A stretch of DNA of 64,000 nt from Maribacter flavus (GTDB lineage: Bacteria > Bacteroidota > Bacteroidia > Flavobacteriales > Flavobacteriaceae). A model generated the notes under the pieces. It worked only from the letters and a program-made list of their open reading frames with translations. It made no database searches and had not been told where the DNA came from. The stretch lies in contig NZ_VUOE01000003.1 in the NCBI RefSeq assembly GCF_008386635.1, positions 186,001 through 250,000 on the forward strand, in the 5' to 3' direction. Position 1 is the stretch's first letter; each line of letters starts with the position of its first letter. Positions 15,957-25,393 of the stretch are shown in pieces. The position numbers were made by a program, and so were the translations under genes.

Positions 15957-16913
15957 ATGAGAAAACCCATTTTTATCGTTTTATCAATTTTACTGATTTT
16001 TATTGGATGTAATGACAGCGATAAGGTCGAAGAGGAGATTTCAAAAGTTCCTATGGACCTTAAAATAGAAAGGTTTGATCGGTTGTTTGCCGATGCCGGG
16101 GAAGAAGGCCTCCCTAAATTGCGCAAAATGTATCCTTACCTTTTCCCTGCCCCTGACAGTGTTTGGGTGGCCAAGATGAAGGATTCACTACAAATTGAGC
16201 TGTTTCAACAGGTAGGTAATACCTTCAATAGTTTTGAGGACGAGGAAGAAGGGCTGGTGGATCTTTTCAGACATATCAAGTATTATTTTCCCGAACAGCA
16301 AACCCCTAAAATCATCACCGTTACCAATGACGTGGATTACGATAACCGGATCATCTTGGCAGATACCTTATTGTTCATTGGCTTGGACAACTATCTAGGT
16401 TCCCAACATAAATATTACGGCGGTTTTCAACGGTATGTTGCAAAAATTTTGGACCGAAAGTTTATGGTGAGCGATGTAGCAAGTGCCTTTGCCAAAAAAG
16501 TGGTTCCCAGACCTAGGGAACGGACTTATTTGGCCCGAATGATTTATTTTGGGAAGGAACTTTATTTAAAGGACAAATTGATGCCTTATGCCAAGGACGA
16601 GCTCAAAATCGGATATACAGCGGATGAAATGGATTGGGCCGTGGCCAATGAAGAACCCATCTGGAGAAATTTTATTGAGAACGAATACCTATATAGTACG
16701 GAAACCCGATTGAACCAACGATTTTTGGATCCGGCTCCTTTTTCAAAATTTGGTCTGGAACTGGACAATGAGTCCCCTGGACGCTTAGGTAGATATATAG
16801 GTTGGCAGATCGTGCGGGCTTTCATGGAAAACAACGAGGTCAATTTGAAACAATTGCTGACCATGCCGGCAGAGGAAATTTTCAAGAAATCGAATTATAA
16901 ACCAAGAAGTTAG
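15957..16913 (+). CDS. gldB: Gliding motility lipoprotein GldB
   Basis: 318 residues from ATG 15957; a frame opens earlier at a TTG (15915) but only the 15957 start gives a proper lipoprotein signal (MRKPIFIVLSILLIFIGC, Cys about residue 18). The mature protein (KVPMDLKIERFDRLFAD..., FRHIKYYFPEQQTPKI, GLDNYLGSQHKYY) fits GldB, an essential lipoprotein for gliding in Flavobacterium johnsoniae whose biochemical role is uncertain. Its stop codon directly abuts gldC, and nadE is divergent upstream, the classic flavobacterial order. Presence does not prove gliding, since many non-gliding relatives keep the gene. Confidence 0.93.
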   Translation: MRKPIFIVLSILLIFIGCNDSDKVEEEISKVPMDLKIERFDRLFADAGEEGLPKLRKMYPYLFPAPDSVWVAKMKDSLQIELFQQVGNTFNSFEDEEEGLVDLFRHIKYYFPEQQTPKIITVTNDVDYDNRIILADTLLFIGLDNYLGSQHKYYGGFQRYVAKILDRKFMVSDVASAFAKKVVPRPRERTYLARMIYFGKELYLKDKLMPYAKDELKIGYTADEMDWAVANEEPIWRNFIENEYLYSTETRLNQRFLDPAPFSKFGLELDNESPGRLGRYIGWQIVRAFMENNEVNLKQLLTMPAEEIFKKSNYKPRS

Positions 16914-17249
16914 ATGGCAGATTTACATGAGTCGGAAATTACCCTGAAAGTGGGGCTTGACGAAAACCGAGTACCAGAAACACTTTCATGGTCCGCCCAG
17001 GACGGAGGCATAGATAATGAGGAAGCCAAAGCCATGTTACTTTCCGTTTGGGACAGTAAAAACCAGGAATCCCTTAAAATTGACCTTTGGACCAAGGACA
17101 TGCCTGTAGATGAAATGAAAGTATTTTTTCATCAGACCTTGGTTTCATTATCGGATACATTTATGAGGGCCACCCAGGATGAGAAAATGACGGCCACCAT
17201 GAAGGATTTCTGCGATTATTTTGCGGAAAAATTGGAACTCAAAAAATAG
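16914..17249 (+). CDS. gldC: Gliding motility protein GldC
   Basis: 111 residues, cytosolic, no signal peptide. The sequence (HESEITLKVGLDENRVPETL, WSAQDGGIDNEEAKAM, IDLWTKDMPVDEMK) is that of GldC, which improves but is not essential for gliding in F. johnsoniae. The ATG follows the gldB stop without any gap, so the two are cotranscribed and probably translationally coupled. Convergent with engB. Confidence 0.93.
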   Translation: MADLHESEITLKVGLDENRVPETLSWSAQDGGIDNEEAKAMLLSVWDSKNQESLKIDLWTKDMPVDEMKVFFHQTLVSLSDTFMRATQDEKMTATMKDFCDYFAEKLELKK

Positions 17250-17265
17250 TTGTTATTAGGATTTA

Positions 17266-17892
17266 CTAAATCGGCCTGTTTTTCTGCGCCTCAATATATT
17301 CCAGGTTTATGGCGTCGATATACGCCAGAACCTCATCCCTTCCTACTTTCTTGCTCGAGGATGTAATGAAATAGTGAGGGGCCTCCTCCCACATATCGTT
17401 TAACAAGTAGTTTATGTAGTCCGCGACCTGTCTTTGAATGGCCATCGGCCTTAACTTGTCGGCTTTTGTAAAAATGATTGAAAAGGGAATTCCGTTTTCG
17501 CCCATCCACTGCATAAATTCCAAATCAATGGTCTGTGGTTTATGCCTGATATCGATCAAGACAAAGGAGCATACCAGTTGTTGGCGCTCTAGAAAATAGT
17601 TGGTGATATATTTTTGAAAGGTCTTTTTGTCCTTTTTGGAAACCTGGGCATAACCGTAACCGGGAAGATCCACCAAAAACCAATTATTGTTGATCTTAAA
17701 ATGGTTTATCAATTGGGTCTTTCCAGGCCTGCCGGATGTCTTGGCCAGGTTTTTTCGGTCCGTCAACATGTTGATCAAGGACGATTTTCCAACGTTGGAC
17801 CTTCCAATAAAGGCGTATTCGGGCAGGGGTTCATTGGGGCATTTGGCAACCTCTGAATTGCTCATCACAAATTCCGCCGATGAAATTTTCAT
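17266..17892 (-). CDS. engB: Ribosome biogenesis GTPase YsxC/EngB
   Basis: 208 residues, single GTPase domain: G1 GRSNVGKSS (about 30-38), G2 region [10 protein letters not shown]3 DLPGYGYA, G4 TKADKL and G5 SSSKKVG. EngB is needed for late 50S subunit assembly and is usually essential. It lies 10 bp downstream of an alpha/beta hydrolase gene in the same direction, likely one operon. Confidence 0.95.
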   Translation of the reverse strand: MKISSAEFVMSNSEVAKCPNEPLPEYAFIGRSNVGKSSLINMLTDRKNLAKTSGRPGKTQLINHFKINNNWFLVDLPGYGYAQVSKKDKKTFQKYITNYFLERQQLVCSFVLIDIRHKPQTIDLEFMQWMGENGIPFSIIFTKADKLRPMAIQRQVADYINYLLNDMWEEAPHYFITSSSKKVGRDEVLAYIDAINLEYIEAQKNRPI

Positions 17893-17902
17893 TTGGTTTG
17901 GT

Positions 17903-18667
17903 CTAAAAATTACGCTCCTGTAACCACTTTTCCAATATGGAATTGAACTCCTCCGGATGTTCCATCATAGGTGCATGGCCACATTCCTTGATCCAAAACA
18001 AATTGGAATCCGGTAGCAGCTCGTGGAAGAGTTCAGCAACATCGGGTGGGGTTACCGTATCGTTTTCGCCCCATATAATACACGTGGGAGTATGCATTGT
18101 GGGTAAATCAGTACTCATGTTGTGCCTAATGGCACTCTTGGCGATGGCAAGTGTTTTGACCAATTTCATGCGGTCGTTAACCGTTGCATAGACCTCGTCC
18201 ACGATTTCCTTGGTAGCTACTTCCGGGTCGTAGAAAACATCCTGCGCCTTTTTTTTGATGAATTCATAATCGCCCCTTTTGGGATATCCGTCGCCCATGG
18301 CACTTTCATAGAGCCCAGAACTACCGGTAATGACCAAGGCCTTTACCATTTCCGGATATAATTTGGTATGTAGCAGACCAATATGGCCCCCCAAGGAATT
18401 TCCTAATAAAATAACGTCTTTAAGGCCTTTGAATTCAATGAACTTTTCCAAGTATTTGGCAAAGTTCTTTACATTGGTCTTGAGCATGGGCATATCATAT
18501 ATTGGAAGTTCTGGAACCAGAACTTTATACCCTTTTTTAGGGAAATGATCCGTAACACCGTGAAAATTGCTCAGGCCGCCCATGAGACCGTGCAGGATAA
18601 TGATGGGAGTTCCTTCCCCTTTTTCAATATACCTGAACTTCCCGTCTTTGATTATTTCGTCATCCAT
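17903..18667 (-). CDS. Alpha/beta hydrolase
   Basis: 254 residues. The oxyanion strand ILHGLMGG, the nucleophile elbow GNSLGGH (Ser about 92), the acid in GENDTVTP and the catalytic His in [13 protein letters not shown] complete a catalytic triad. No signal peptide, so cytosolic. Similar enzymes hydrolyse small esters or C-C bonds; substrate cannot be assigned. Conserved next to engB in Flavobacteriaceae. Confidence 0.85.
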   Translation of the reverse strand: MDDEIIKDGKFRYIEKGEGTPIIILHGLMGGLSNFHGVTDHFPKKGYKVLVPELPIYDMPMLKTNVKNFAKYLEKFIEFKGLKDVILLGNSLGGHIGLLHTKLYPEMVKALVITGSSGLYESAMGDGYPKRGDYEFIKKKAQDVFYDPEVATKEIVDEVYATVNDRMKLVKTLAIAKSAIRHNMSTDLPTMHTPTCIIWGENDTVTPPDVAELFHELLPDSNLFWIKECGHAPMMEHPEEFNSILEKWLQERNF

Positions 18668-18690
18668 CTACTAGGGTTCTGACATTTGGG

Positions 18691-18698
18691 CAAATATA
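18691..18698 (-). promoter_or_regulatory. Candidate -7 element of the hydrolase-engB operon
   Basis: TATATTTG on the minus strand, 23 bp before the hydrolase start. No TTG at the expected distance. A near-palindrome GGTATTAATATACC lies at 18720-18733. Confidence 0.45.
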
Positions 18699-18857
18699 GG
18701 TATTTAGATAGAATAGCGTGGTATTAATATACCATCCAAAAATGCAGGGTCACGGCCAGTTCATGCGATTAAAGTTTTGTTGGAAAATGTCATTAGTGGT
18801 GATTTGGAATCAACTTGTGTCAAAAATGCCGCAAAAATTAGCTATTTTATTAACAAA

Positions 18858-18882
18858 GTGGTTTTTTGTGGTAAAATGTGGT
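18858..18882 (+). promoter_or_regulatory. Three phased MraZ-type boxes at the dcw promoter
   Basis: GTGGT occurs at 18858-18862, 18868-18872 and 18878-18882, exactly 10 bp apart. MraZ of other bacteria binds arrays of short TGGG-type direct repeats with the same 10-bp period just upstream of mraZ. Here the boxes cover the -33 and spacer region of the promoter, so binding should block transcription (autoregulation of the dcw cluster). Confidence 0.75.
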
Positions 18883-18901
18883 AATAATATTTATATATTT
18901 G
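18865..18901 (+). promoter_or_regulatory. Promoter of the dcw cluster
   Basis: TATATTTG at 18894-18901 is a full -7 match; TTTG at 18865-18868 lies 25 bp upstream, a little wide. Start codon of mraZ is 25 bp downstream of the -7 box. Confidence 0.6.
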
Positions 18902-18926
18902 AGTTATATAAGAAAGGCCAACAATT

Positions 18927-19400
18927 TTGGAAATCTATTTTTCAGGTGTTTACAACTGCAAGGCGGATGCCAAGGGAAGGGTAATGCTACCTATATCCCT
19001 TAGGAATCAAATGGCTCCAATGTTGGGAAATGGCTTTTTTATTAAAAAGTCCTATTACGATGAGTGTTTGGAACTGTATCCAAAGCACGAGTGGGAATCT
19101 GAGGTCAAAAAGCTCAATGAAAAGCTAGGGGACAGCAGGAAGGACCGTGAGTTTAAGCGAAAATTTACTTCGGGATTAAGGCAGGTGGAAATAGATTCGG
19201 CGGGTAGATTGTTGATTCCCAAGGATGTAATAGGTCTTGTGGATATAAAAAAGGACGTGGTGTTGTCCCCAATGGACCGGCACTTGGAGATTTGGGACAA
19301 GGCCACTTATGACGGGGATGTGGAATCTTCCCCAGAGGAAAGGGAGCAGTTGGCCTACCAGGTGAAATATGCAGAAAAGCCGGAAGGGGATGTATCATAA
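18927..19400 (+). CDS. mraZ: Division/cell wall cluster transcriptional repressor MraZ
   Basis: 157 residues with two SpoVT/AbrB-like halves, each with the family pattern: CKADAKGRVMLP (residues 11-22) and VEIDSAGRLLIP (about 88-99). MraZ is a DNA-binding protein that represses its own promoter in E. coli. TTG start at 18927 gives the standard N-terminus (EIYFSGVYNCKADAKG); no ATG fits. Phased boxes lie 45-70 bp upstream. The end overlaps rsmH by 11 bp. Confidence 0.94.
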   Translation: MEIYFSGVYNCKADAKGRVMLPISLRNQMAPMLGNGFFIKKSYYDECLELYPKHEWESEVKKLNEKLGDSRKDREFKRKFTSGLRQVEIDSAGRLLIPKDVIGLVDIKKDVVLSPMDRHLEIWDKATYDGDVESSPEEREQLAYQVKYAEKPEGDVS

Positions 19401-20283
19401 TCCAGTTTTGCTAAAAGAATCCGTGGATGGGCTGGCAATCAAGGAAGGTGGCGTGTATGTGGATGTGACTTTTGGCGGTGGTGGGCATTCAAGTGAAATA
19501 TTGAAAAGATTGGGCGAAACAGGAAAGTTGTTTGCTTTTGATCAAGATGAGGATGCGCAATTGAATCGGTTGGATGACGGTAGATTCGTGTTGATCAGTG
19601 AAAATTTCAGGTATCTGACCCAGTTTTTAAAGTTCTATGGCATACGGAAAGTGGATGGGATCCTGGCGGATTTCGGGGTATCCTCACACCAGTTCGATGA
19701 AGCGGAAAGAGGTTTTTCCACCAGGTTTGACGCGGCCTTGGATATGAGGATGAGCAAGCGCAACGCCCTATCCGCTAAAGAAGTGGTTAACGGTTATTCC
19801 TATGATGAGTTGAGGCGCGTGCTTTTTGAGTACGGGGATTTGAGAAATGCAAATGCCATGGCGAACACCATACTGTTAGAAAGGGAGCGTGAACCTATAA
19901 GTACTACGGAACAATTGAAGGAGGTGTTAAAGAAGTTTTTGCCGGAGCACAAAAGGCACAAAATTTTGGCACAGGTCTACCAGGCGATTCGTATTGAGGT
20001 GAACCAAGAGGTGGCGGTCATCAAAGAGTTTTTGGAGCAAGTGCCGGATCTTTTGAATATAGGGGGTAGGTTGAGTGTGATCAGCTACCATTCACTGGAA
20101 GACCGTTTGGTGAAGAGGTTCATAAGGGCCGGGCAGTTTGAGGGAGAGCCCGAAAAGGATTTTTACGGCAACACCAATGTGCCTTTGAAAAAAGTAGGAT
20201 CGCTTATCGTCCCAAAAAAGGAGGAAATAGCGAATAATAATAGGGCAAGAAGCGCAAAGCTTAGAATCGCTGAACGTATATAA
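19390..20283 (+). CDS. rsmH: 16S rRNA (cytosine1402-N4)-methyltransferase
   Basis: 297 residues from ATG 19390 (MYHNPVLLKESVDGL), the family start; a frame opening at 19369 would sit deep in mraZ. SAM-binding motif VDVTFGGGGHS, ADFGVSSHQFDEAERGFS and SYHSLEDRLVKRF are clear. It methylates N4 of C1402 in the 30S P site together with RsmI. The second gene of the dcw cluster, overlapping mraZ and 10 bp before ftsL. Confidence 0.96.
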   Translation: MYHNPVLLKESVDGLAIKEGGVYVDVTFGGGGHSSEILKRLGETGKLFAFDQDEDAQLNRLDDGRFVLISENFRYLTQFLKFYGIRKVDGILADFGVSSHQFDEAERGFSTRFDAALDMRMSKRNALSAKEVVNGYSYDELRRVLFEYGDLRNANAMANTILLEREREPISTTEQLKEVLKKFLPEHKRHKILAQVYQAIRIEVNQEVAVIKEFLEQVPDLLNIGGRLSVISYHSLEDRLVKRFIRAGQFEGEPEKDFYGNTNVPLKKVGSLIVPKKEEIANNNRARSAKLRIAERI

Positions 20284-20293
20284 TTACGGATTG

Positions 20294-20626
20294 ATGAAAG
20301 TAAAAAAAGGCATACTGGACATTTTGAAGGGAAAGTTTTTAGTGGATGGGGATTCGCTTAAGAACTGGAGGTTCATCATTTTCACCTCCTTTTTAGCGGC
20401 AATCATGATAAGCAGTTCGCATAGTGCGGACAAGAAAGTGCATAAAATCGCCGCTCTGAACGAAAGTGTCAAAGAATTGAAAAATGAGTTTGTGGACGCT
20501 CGGTCAGACCTGCAAAAGTTAAAGTTGGAATCCACCATAACAAGTACGGTGGAAGAAAAGGGTTTGTATCCATCGGAAACACCTCCAAAAAAAATAAAGG
20601 TAAAATCATTAAAAGCTTCTAATTAA
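20294..20626 (+). CDS. ftsL: FtsL-like cell division protein
   Basis: 110 residues from ATG 20294 (a TTG codon directly before it is also in frame). One transmembrane helix (about 27-46, FIIFTSFLAAIMISSSHSA), a short cytosolic N-terminus and a periplasmic helix with heptad-like hydrophobics (KIAALNESVKELKNEFVDARSDLQKL), typical of FtsL coiled coils that pair with FtsB/DivIC and FtsQ. FtsL sequences diverge strongly, so the call relies on topology and on the position between rsmH and ftsI. Confidence 0.85.
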   Translation: MKVKKGILDILKGKFLVDGDSLKNWRFIIFTSFLAAIMISSSHSADKKVHKIAALNESVKELKNEFVDARSDLQKLKLESTITSTVEEKGLYPSETPPKKIKVKSLKASN

Positions 20627-20629
20627 CCA

Positions 20630-22636
20630 ATGCCGGTAACTGAAAAATCCATATTGTCCAGATTGTATATCGTTGCGGCATGCCTTGTGGTTTTTGCAGG
20701 TGCGGTATTGTTCAAATTGGTTTCCATACAAGTGATTGATGGTGAGAAGTATATGGCCTTGGCCGAAACCAGAACCACCAAAATGTTCACCATAGCTCCC
20801 AATAGGGGCAATCTTTATTCCGATGATGGCAGTCTACTGGCTACCTCCGTATCAAAGTACAACATACATTTCGATGCGGTTACCGTAAGTGAAAAGGATT
20901 TTCAGGAAAATGTTAAGCCCTTGTCGGATGCATTGGCAAAACTATTTAACAAAGAGTCTTCCTATTACCAACAAATTCTAAGAAAGGCCAGGCAGAATCA
21001 AAATAGGTACGCCTTGATCGCCAGAAATTTGGATTATTCCGAATACATGGCGGTGAAAAGTTTTCCGCTCTTCAACAAAGGCCCCTTTAAAGGTGGTATC
21101 GTTATCGACCAAAACACAAAACGGGAACATCCACTTGGGAAAATAGCAGAGAGAAGCGTAGGCTATGAACGCGTGGACGAAAACGGTTACAGAACCCGGG
21201 TGGGAATGGAAGGCGCCTTTAGCGATTACTTAAGTGGTATTGAAGGTAAAAGATCCAAAGTAAAGATTGCGAAAAACCAATGGAAACCCATTGGTTATGA
21301 TAATATCGTAGAACCAAAGGATGGCTACGATGTCTATTCCACCATTGATATCAATATCCAGGATATTGCGCACCATGCGCTTTTGAAGCAACTGGAAAAA
21401 TACAAGGCGGACCATGGCACCGTTATCGTCATGGAAACAAAAACGGGTGAGGTAAAGGCCATTTCCAATTTGGGCAGGACCTCGGAAGGTAAATATTACG
21501 AGCGTTTGAACTATGCTATTGGCGAATCCCATGAACCGGGCTCCACTTTTAAGTTGGTGAATTTGGTGGCAGCCTTGGAGGATAAGGTTATCGATACCAG
21601 TACCGTGGTAGATACGGAAAAAGGAAGATGGAAAATTTATAACCATTATGTAAGAGACTCAAAAAATGGCGGGTATGGTGAAATTTCCGTAGCGGAAGCT
21701 TTTGAGGTTTCTTCCAACACGGCCTTTGCCAAAATTATACATAACAATTACAAGGAAGACCCGGAGAAATATGTAAACCGACTCATGAGCATGGATATCC
21801 ATAAGGAGTTGGGCCTCCCAGTAAAAGGTGAGGGCAAGCCTGTATTGAGATATCCTGGGGACAAAGGATGGTCCGGACTATCCTTGGCGCAAATGGCCTA
21901 CGGATATGAAGTGGCCATGACCCCTTTACAAACCTTGGCTTTCTACAATGCCATCGCCAATGATGGGGAATTGATAAAGCCTCGCTTGATTAAGGAGGTA
22001 AAAGAATGGAACAAAACTGTCAAGAAATTTGATAAGGAAGTGTTGAACCCGTCCATCTGCTCCATGGAAACTGCCAAAAAGGTACAACAGCTATTAAAGG
22101 ATGTGGTAGAGAAGAAGCATGGAACCGGTCATGGGCTGTATTCTCCCAATTTCTCAATGGCGGGAAAAACTGGCACTTGCCAGAAAAATTACGTGAGCAA
22201 AGATCCGGACAAGCTAAAATACATCTCTTCGTTTGCAGGTTATTTTCCAGCGGATGACCCAAAATACTCTTGTATCGTGGTTATACATGAGCCAGATAAA
22301 AGTGTTGGCTATTATGGGGCCGATGTATCCGGTCCTGTCTTTAAGTCCATCGCTCAAAAAATATATGCCACCTCCCCATTGATCGATGAAGTTGATGTTA
22401 AGGAGGTGTTGGAAACGAGGTTGGAGGATGCTTATCAGGGGTATTATGCCAATATCCAAAAGGAATATAAGGAAGTGCCCAACGTGCGTGGCATGAGCGG
22501 AATGGATGCGATTTCCATTTTGGAAAATCTGGGATTGGAAGTTGAGGTGAAAGGGAACGGAAAAGTTAAAAATCAGTCCATATCCAAAGGAACCGATTTA
22601 AAGAAGGTGAAAAAAATAGTATTGGAACTATCGTGA
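20630..22636 (+). CDS. ftsI: Division-specific penicillin-binding protein (class B PBP) with PASTA domain
   Basis: 668 residues. N-terminal transmembrane helix (about 10-32), PBP dimerisation domain, then a transpeptidase domain with STFK (active-site Ser in EPGSTFK, about 304), SSN (EVSSNTAF) and KTGT (GKTGTCQ). A single C-terminal PASTA domain starts at about 606 (VPNVRGMSGMDAISILENLG). It cross-links septal peptidoglycan. PASTA on FtsI is common in Bacteroidota and Firmicutes and absent in E. coli. The TGA overlaps the GTG start of murE (GTGA). Confidence 0.95.
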   Translation: MPVTEKSILSRLYIVAACLVVFAGAVLFKLVSIQVIDGEKYMALAETRTTKMFTIAPNRGNLYSDDGSLLATSVSKYNIHFDAVTVSEKDFQENVKPLSDALAKLFNKESSYYQQILRKARQNQNRYALIARNLDYSEYMAVKSFPLFNKGPFKGGIVIDQNTKREHPLGKIAERSVGYERVDENGYRTRVGMEGAFSDYLSGIEGKRSKVKIAKNQWKPIGYDNIVEPKDGYDVYSTIDINIQDIAHHALLKQLEKYKADHGTVIVMETKTGEVKAISNLGRTSEGKYYERLNYAIGESHEPGSTFKLVNLVAALEDKVIDTSTVVDTEKGRWKIYNHYVRDSKNGGYGEISVAEAFEVSSNTAFAKIIHNNYKEDPEKYVNRLMSMDIHKELGLPVKGEGKPVLRYPGDKGWSGLSLAQMAYGYEVAMTPLQTLAFYNAIANDGELIKPRLIKEVKEWNKTVKKFDKEVLNPSICSMETAKKVQQLLKDVVEKKHGTGHGLYSPNFSMAGKTGTCQKNYVSKDPDKLKYISSFAGYFPADDPKYSCIVVIHEPDKSVGYYGADVSGPVFKSIAQKIYATSPLIDEVDVKEVLETRLEDAYQGYYANIQKEYKEVPNVRGMSGMDAISILENLGLEVEVKGNGKVKNQSISKGTDLKKVKKIVLELS

Positions 22637-24096
22637 AGGTATTGAAGGACATATTGTACGGTGTGCATATTTCCGCAGTAAGTGGTACCACGAACTGTGA
22701 AGTGGCCTCGGTATGCTTTGACTCCAGAAAGGTACAGAGCGGGGATGCCTTTGTCGCCACTAGGGGTACGGTCACAGATGGACATAAATACATGGACAAG
22801 GCGGTAGCGCTTGGGGCGAGGGCCATTATTTGTGAGGAACTTCCCAAGAAAATGGTGGATGGCGTTACCTATGTTGCCGTCGAAAACGGCCAACAAGCCT
22901 TGGCCATTATGGCTTCCAATTATTACGATACGCCATCCAAAAACTTAAAACTGGTAGGGGTAACGGGGACCAATGGAAAAACGACCGTTTCCAGCCTTTT
23001 GTACCAACTGTTCAAAAAGGCCGGCTTTAAAGTGGGCTTGCTATCGACTATTAAGATTATGATCGATGACACGGAATACCCAACTAACCATACCACTCCA
23101 GATGCCCTGGTCATCAATAAGCATCTTAAGTTGATGAACGATGCCGGCGTAGAGTACTGTTTTATGGAGGTAAGTTCCCATGGAATCCATCAGAAGAGAA
23201 CGGAGGGATTGGTATTTGAAGGGGCCATTTTTACGAACCTATCCCATGATCACCTGGATTACCACAAGACCTTTGCGGAATATCGGGATACCAAAAAGAA
23301 ATTGTTTGACAACCTTTCCAAAAAGGCTTTCGCACTAACGAATATTGACGATAAGAACGGCTTGGTAATGCTCCAAAATACAAAGGCAAGAAAGTTTACT
23401 TATGCCTTAAAAAATTATGCCGATTACAGGGCGCAGATTTTGGAAAACCAATTCGACGGGCAATTGCTCAAAATAGACGATAACGAATTGTGGACAAAGC
23501 TAATAGGTCATTTCAACGCCTATAACATCTTGGCCATTTACGCCGCGGCTGATTTGTTGGGACTTGAAAAGTTGGAATGCCTGCGTTTGCTGAGCGAATT
23601 GGAAAATGTGGATGGAAGATTTCAATATTATATATCAAAGGATAAAATAACGGCTATAGTTGATTATGCCCATACGCCGGATGCTTTAAAAAATGTGCTC
23701 GAGACAATCGGCACGTTGAGGACTGGAAATGAAAACGTCATCACCGTTGTGGGGTGTGGTGGCGACAGAGACAGATCAAAGCGTCCGGTAATGGGCAATA
23801 TCGCTTCGGAAATGAGCAACACGGCAATTTTCACTTCGGACAATCCAAGGACGGAATCGCCAAGCGCCATTATCGCCGAAATGGAAGCAGGGGTTGAGCC
23901 GCAGAACACCAAAAAAATTTTATCTATTGAGAATCGGGAGCAGGCCATTAGGACCGCCTGCCAACTGGCAAATGCCAATGATATCATTTTGATTGCCGGA
24001 AAGGGGCATGAAACCTATCAGGAAACCAATGGTACACGCATTGATTTCGATGATTTTAAAATAGTTAAGGAACTGTTGCAAAGCTTGGATAAATAA
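22633..24096 (+). CDS. murE: UDP-N-acetylmuramoyl-L-alanyl-D-glutamate--2,6-diaminopimelate ligase
   Basis: 487 residues with the Mur ligase P-loop GTNGKTT (about 113-119), the carbamate/Mg region and SDNPRTE (about 400-406). The DNPR motif marks specificity for meso-diaminopimelate rather than lysine. It adds the third amino acid of the peptidoglycan stem peptide. GTG start overlaps the ftsI stop by 4 bases. A 76-bp spacer with TTGAACTTGA repeats follows before mraY. Confidence 0.96.
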   Translation: MKVLKDILYGVHISAVSGTTNCEVASVCFDSRKVQSGDAFVATRGTVTDGHKYMDKAVALGARAIICEELPKKMVDGVTYVAVENGQQALAIMASNYYDTPSKNLKLVGVTGTNGKTTVSSLLYQLFKKAGFKVGLLSTIKIMIDDTEYPTNHTTPDALVINKHLKLMNDAGVEYCFMEVSSHGIHQKRTEGLVFEGAIFTNLSHDHLDYHKTFAEYRDTKKKLFDNLSKKAFALTNIDDKNGLVMLQNTKARKFTYALKNYADYRAQILENQFDGQLLKIDDNELWTKLIGHFNAYNILAIYAAADLLGLEKLECLRLLSELENVDGRFQYYISKDKITAIVDYAHTPDALKNVLETIGTLRTGNENVITVVGCGGDRDRSKRPVMGNIASEMSNTAIFTSDNPRTESPSAIIAEMEAGVEPQNTKKILSIENREQAIRTACQLANANDIILIAGKGHETYQETNGTRIDFDDFKIVKELLQSLDK

Positions 24097-24136
24097 GAAA
24101 ACGAAAATTAATGGTTAAGCGTTGATTCGATACTTT

Positions 24137-24167
24137 TTGAACTTGACACTTGCGCTTGAACTTGAAT
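24137..24167. repeat. Imperfect TTGAACTTGA direct repeats between murE and mraY
   Basis: TTGAACTTGA occurs twice (about 24137-24146 and 24157-24166) around ACACTTGCGC in the only sizable gap inside the dcw cluster. It looks like a simple-sequence remnant; an internal promoter cannot be shown. Confidence 0.45.
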
Positions 24168-24172
24168 AAATT

Positions 24173-25393
24173 ATGTTAACCTACCTGTTCGAATATTTGG
24201 AGAAACAATACCAGCTACCTGGGGCGAGCCTGTTCCAGTTCAGTACGTTTCGTGCGGGTATGGCCATTTTGTTTTCGCTGATAATCGCTACAGCTTACGG
24301 TAAAAAAATCATACTTTTTCTTCAAAAACAACAGGTGGGCGAGACCATCCGAGACCTAGGTTTGGAAGGGCAAAAGCAAAAAGCAGGAACTCCTACAATG
24401 GGGGGAATCATCATCATCATGGCCACTTTGATCCCTGTGCTACTTTTTGCCAGATTGGAGAATATCTACATCATTTTATTGATTTTTACAACTGTATGGA
24501 TGGGGGTTATCGGTTTTATCGATGACTATATCAAGGTTTTCAAAAAGAACAAGGAAGGTTTAAAAGGTAGGTTTAAGGTAATGGGTCAGGTCGTTTTGGG
24601 CCTCATTGTGGGTGCGGTACTATACTTTCATCCAGCAGTTACCATGCGAGACCATAATAAGACCATTATTACGGAGCAATTTACGGTTGAAGAGGTACGA
24701 GGTGAGGAAATCAAATCGACCATGACCACGGTTCCCTTCTTCAAGAACAATGAATTCGATTACGGCAGTTTTATTGGTTGGATGGGAGAAGGCGCCAAGG
24801 AGTACGCCTGGTTGATTTTCATTCCTATTATCATCTTGATCGTTACGGCCGTTTCAAACGGTGCCAATTTAACCGACGGTATTGACGGTCTGGCAGCAGG
24901 GACTTCCGCCATTATTGTATTTACATTGGGGGTATTCGCCCTGGTTTCCGGTAACATCATTTTTTCAGAATACCTGGATATCATGTATATCCCAAGGGTA
25001 GGAGAGTTGCTAATATTCATCACCGCATTTGTTGGTGCCTTGGTAGGCTTTCTTTGGTACAATACCTATCCCGCCCAAGTTTTTATGGGTGATACGGGAA
25101 GTTTGACAATAGGCGGGGTGATTGCGGTTATCGCCATCATCGTTAGAAAGGAACTCTTGATTCCCGTCTTGTGCGGTATTTTTTTCGCGGAGTCCCTATC
25201 GGTAATGACGCAGGTGGCCTATTTCAAGTATACCAAAAAGAAATTTGGGGAAGGAAGACGTATTTTTTTGATGTCCCCTTTGCATCATCATTACCAGAAG
25301 AAAGGCTACCATGAAAGCAAGATCGTAACCCGTTTTTGGATTGTTGGGATTATGCTGGCCGTGGCCACAATCGTTACCTTAAAAATACGATAG
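24173..25393 (+). CDS. mraY: Phospho-N-acetylmuramoyl-pentapeptide-transferase
   Basis: 406 residues, polytopic with about ten transmembrane helices. It carries the MraY signatures [15 protein letters not shown] (DD pair), [16 protein letters not shown] and the HHHYQKKG loop. It joins UDP-MurNAc-pentapeptide to undecaprenyl phosphate to make lipid I at the inner membrane. About 40 residues longer than E. coli MraY, mostly in a periplasmic or cytosolic loop around residues 160-205, a feature shared by Bacteroidota homologues as far as I recall. Its stop abuts the murD start. Confidence 0.96.
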   Translation: MLTYLFEYLEKQYQLPGASLFQFSTFRAGMAILFSLIIATAYGKKIILFLQKQQVGETIRDLGLEGQKQKAGTPTMGGIIIIMATLIPVLLFARLENIYIILLIFTTVWMGVIGFIDDYIKVFKKNKEGLKGRFKVMGQVVLGLIVGAVLYFHPAVTMRDHNKTIITEQFTVEEVRGEEIKSTMTTVPFFKNNEFDYGSFIGWMGEGAKEYAWLIFIPIIILIVTAVSNGANLTDGIDGLAAGTSAIIVFTLGVFALVSGNIIFSEYLDIMYIPRVGELLIFITAFVGALVGFLWYNTYPAQVFMGDTGSLTIGGVIAVIAIIVRKELLIPVLCGIFFAESLSVMTQVAYFKYTKKKFGEGRRIFLMSPLHHHYQKKGYHESKIVTRFWIVGIMLAVATIVTLKIR

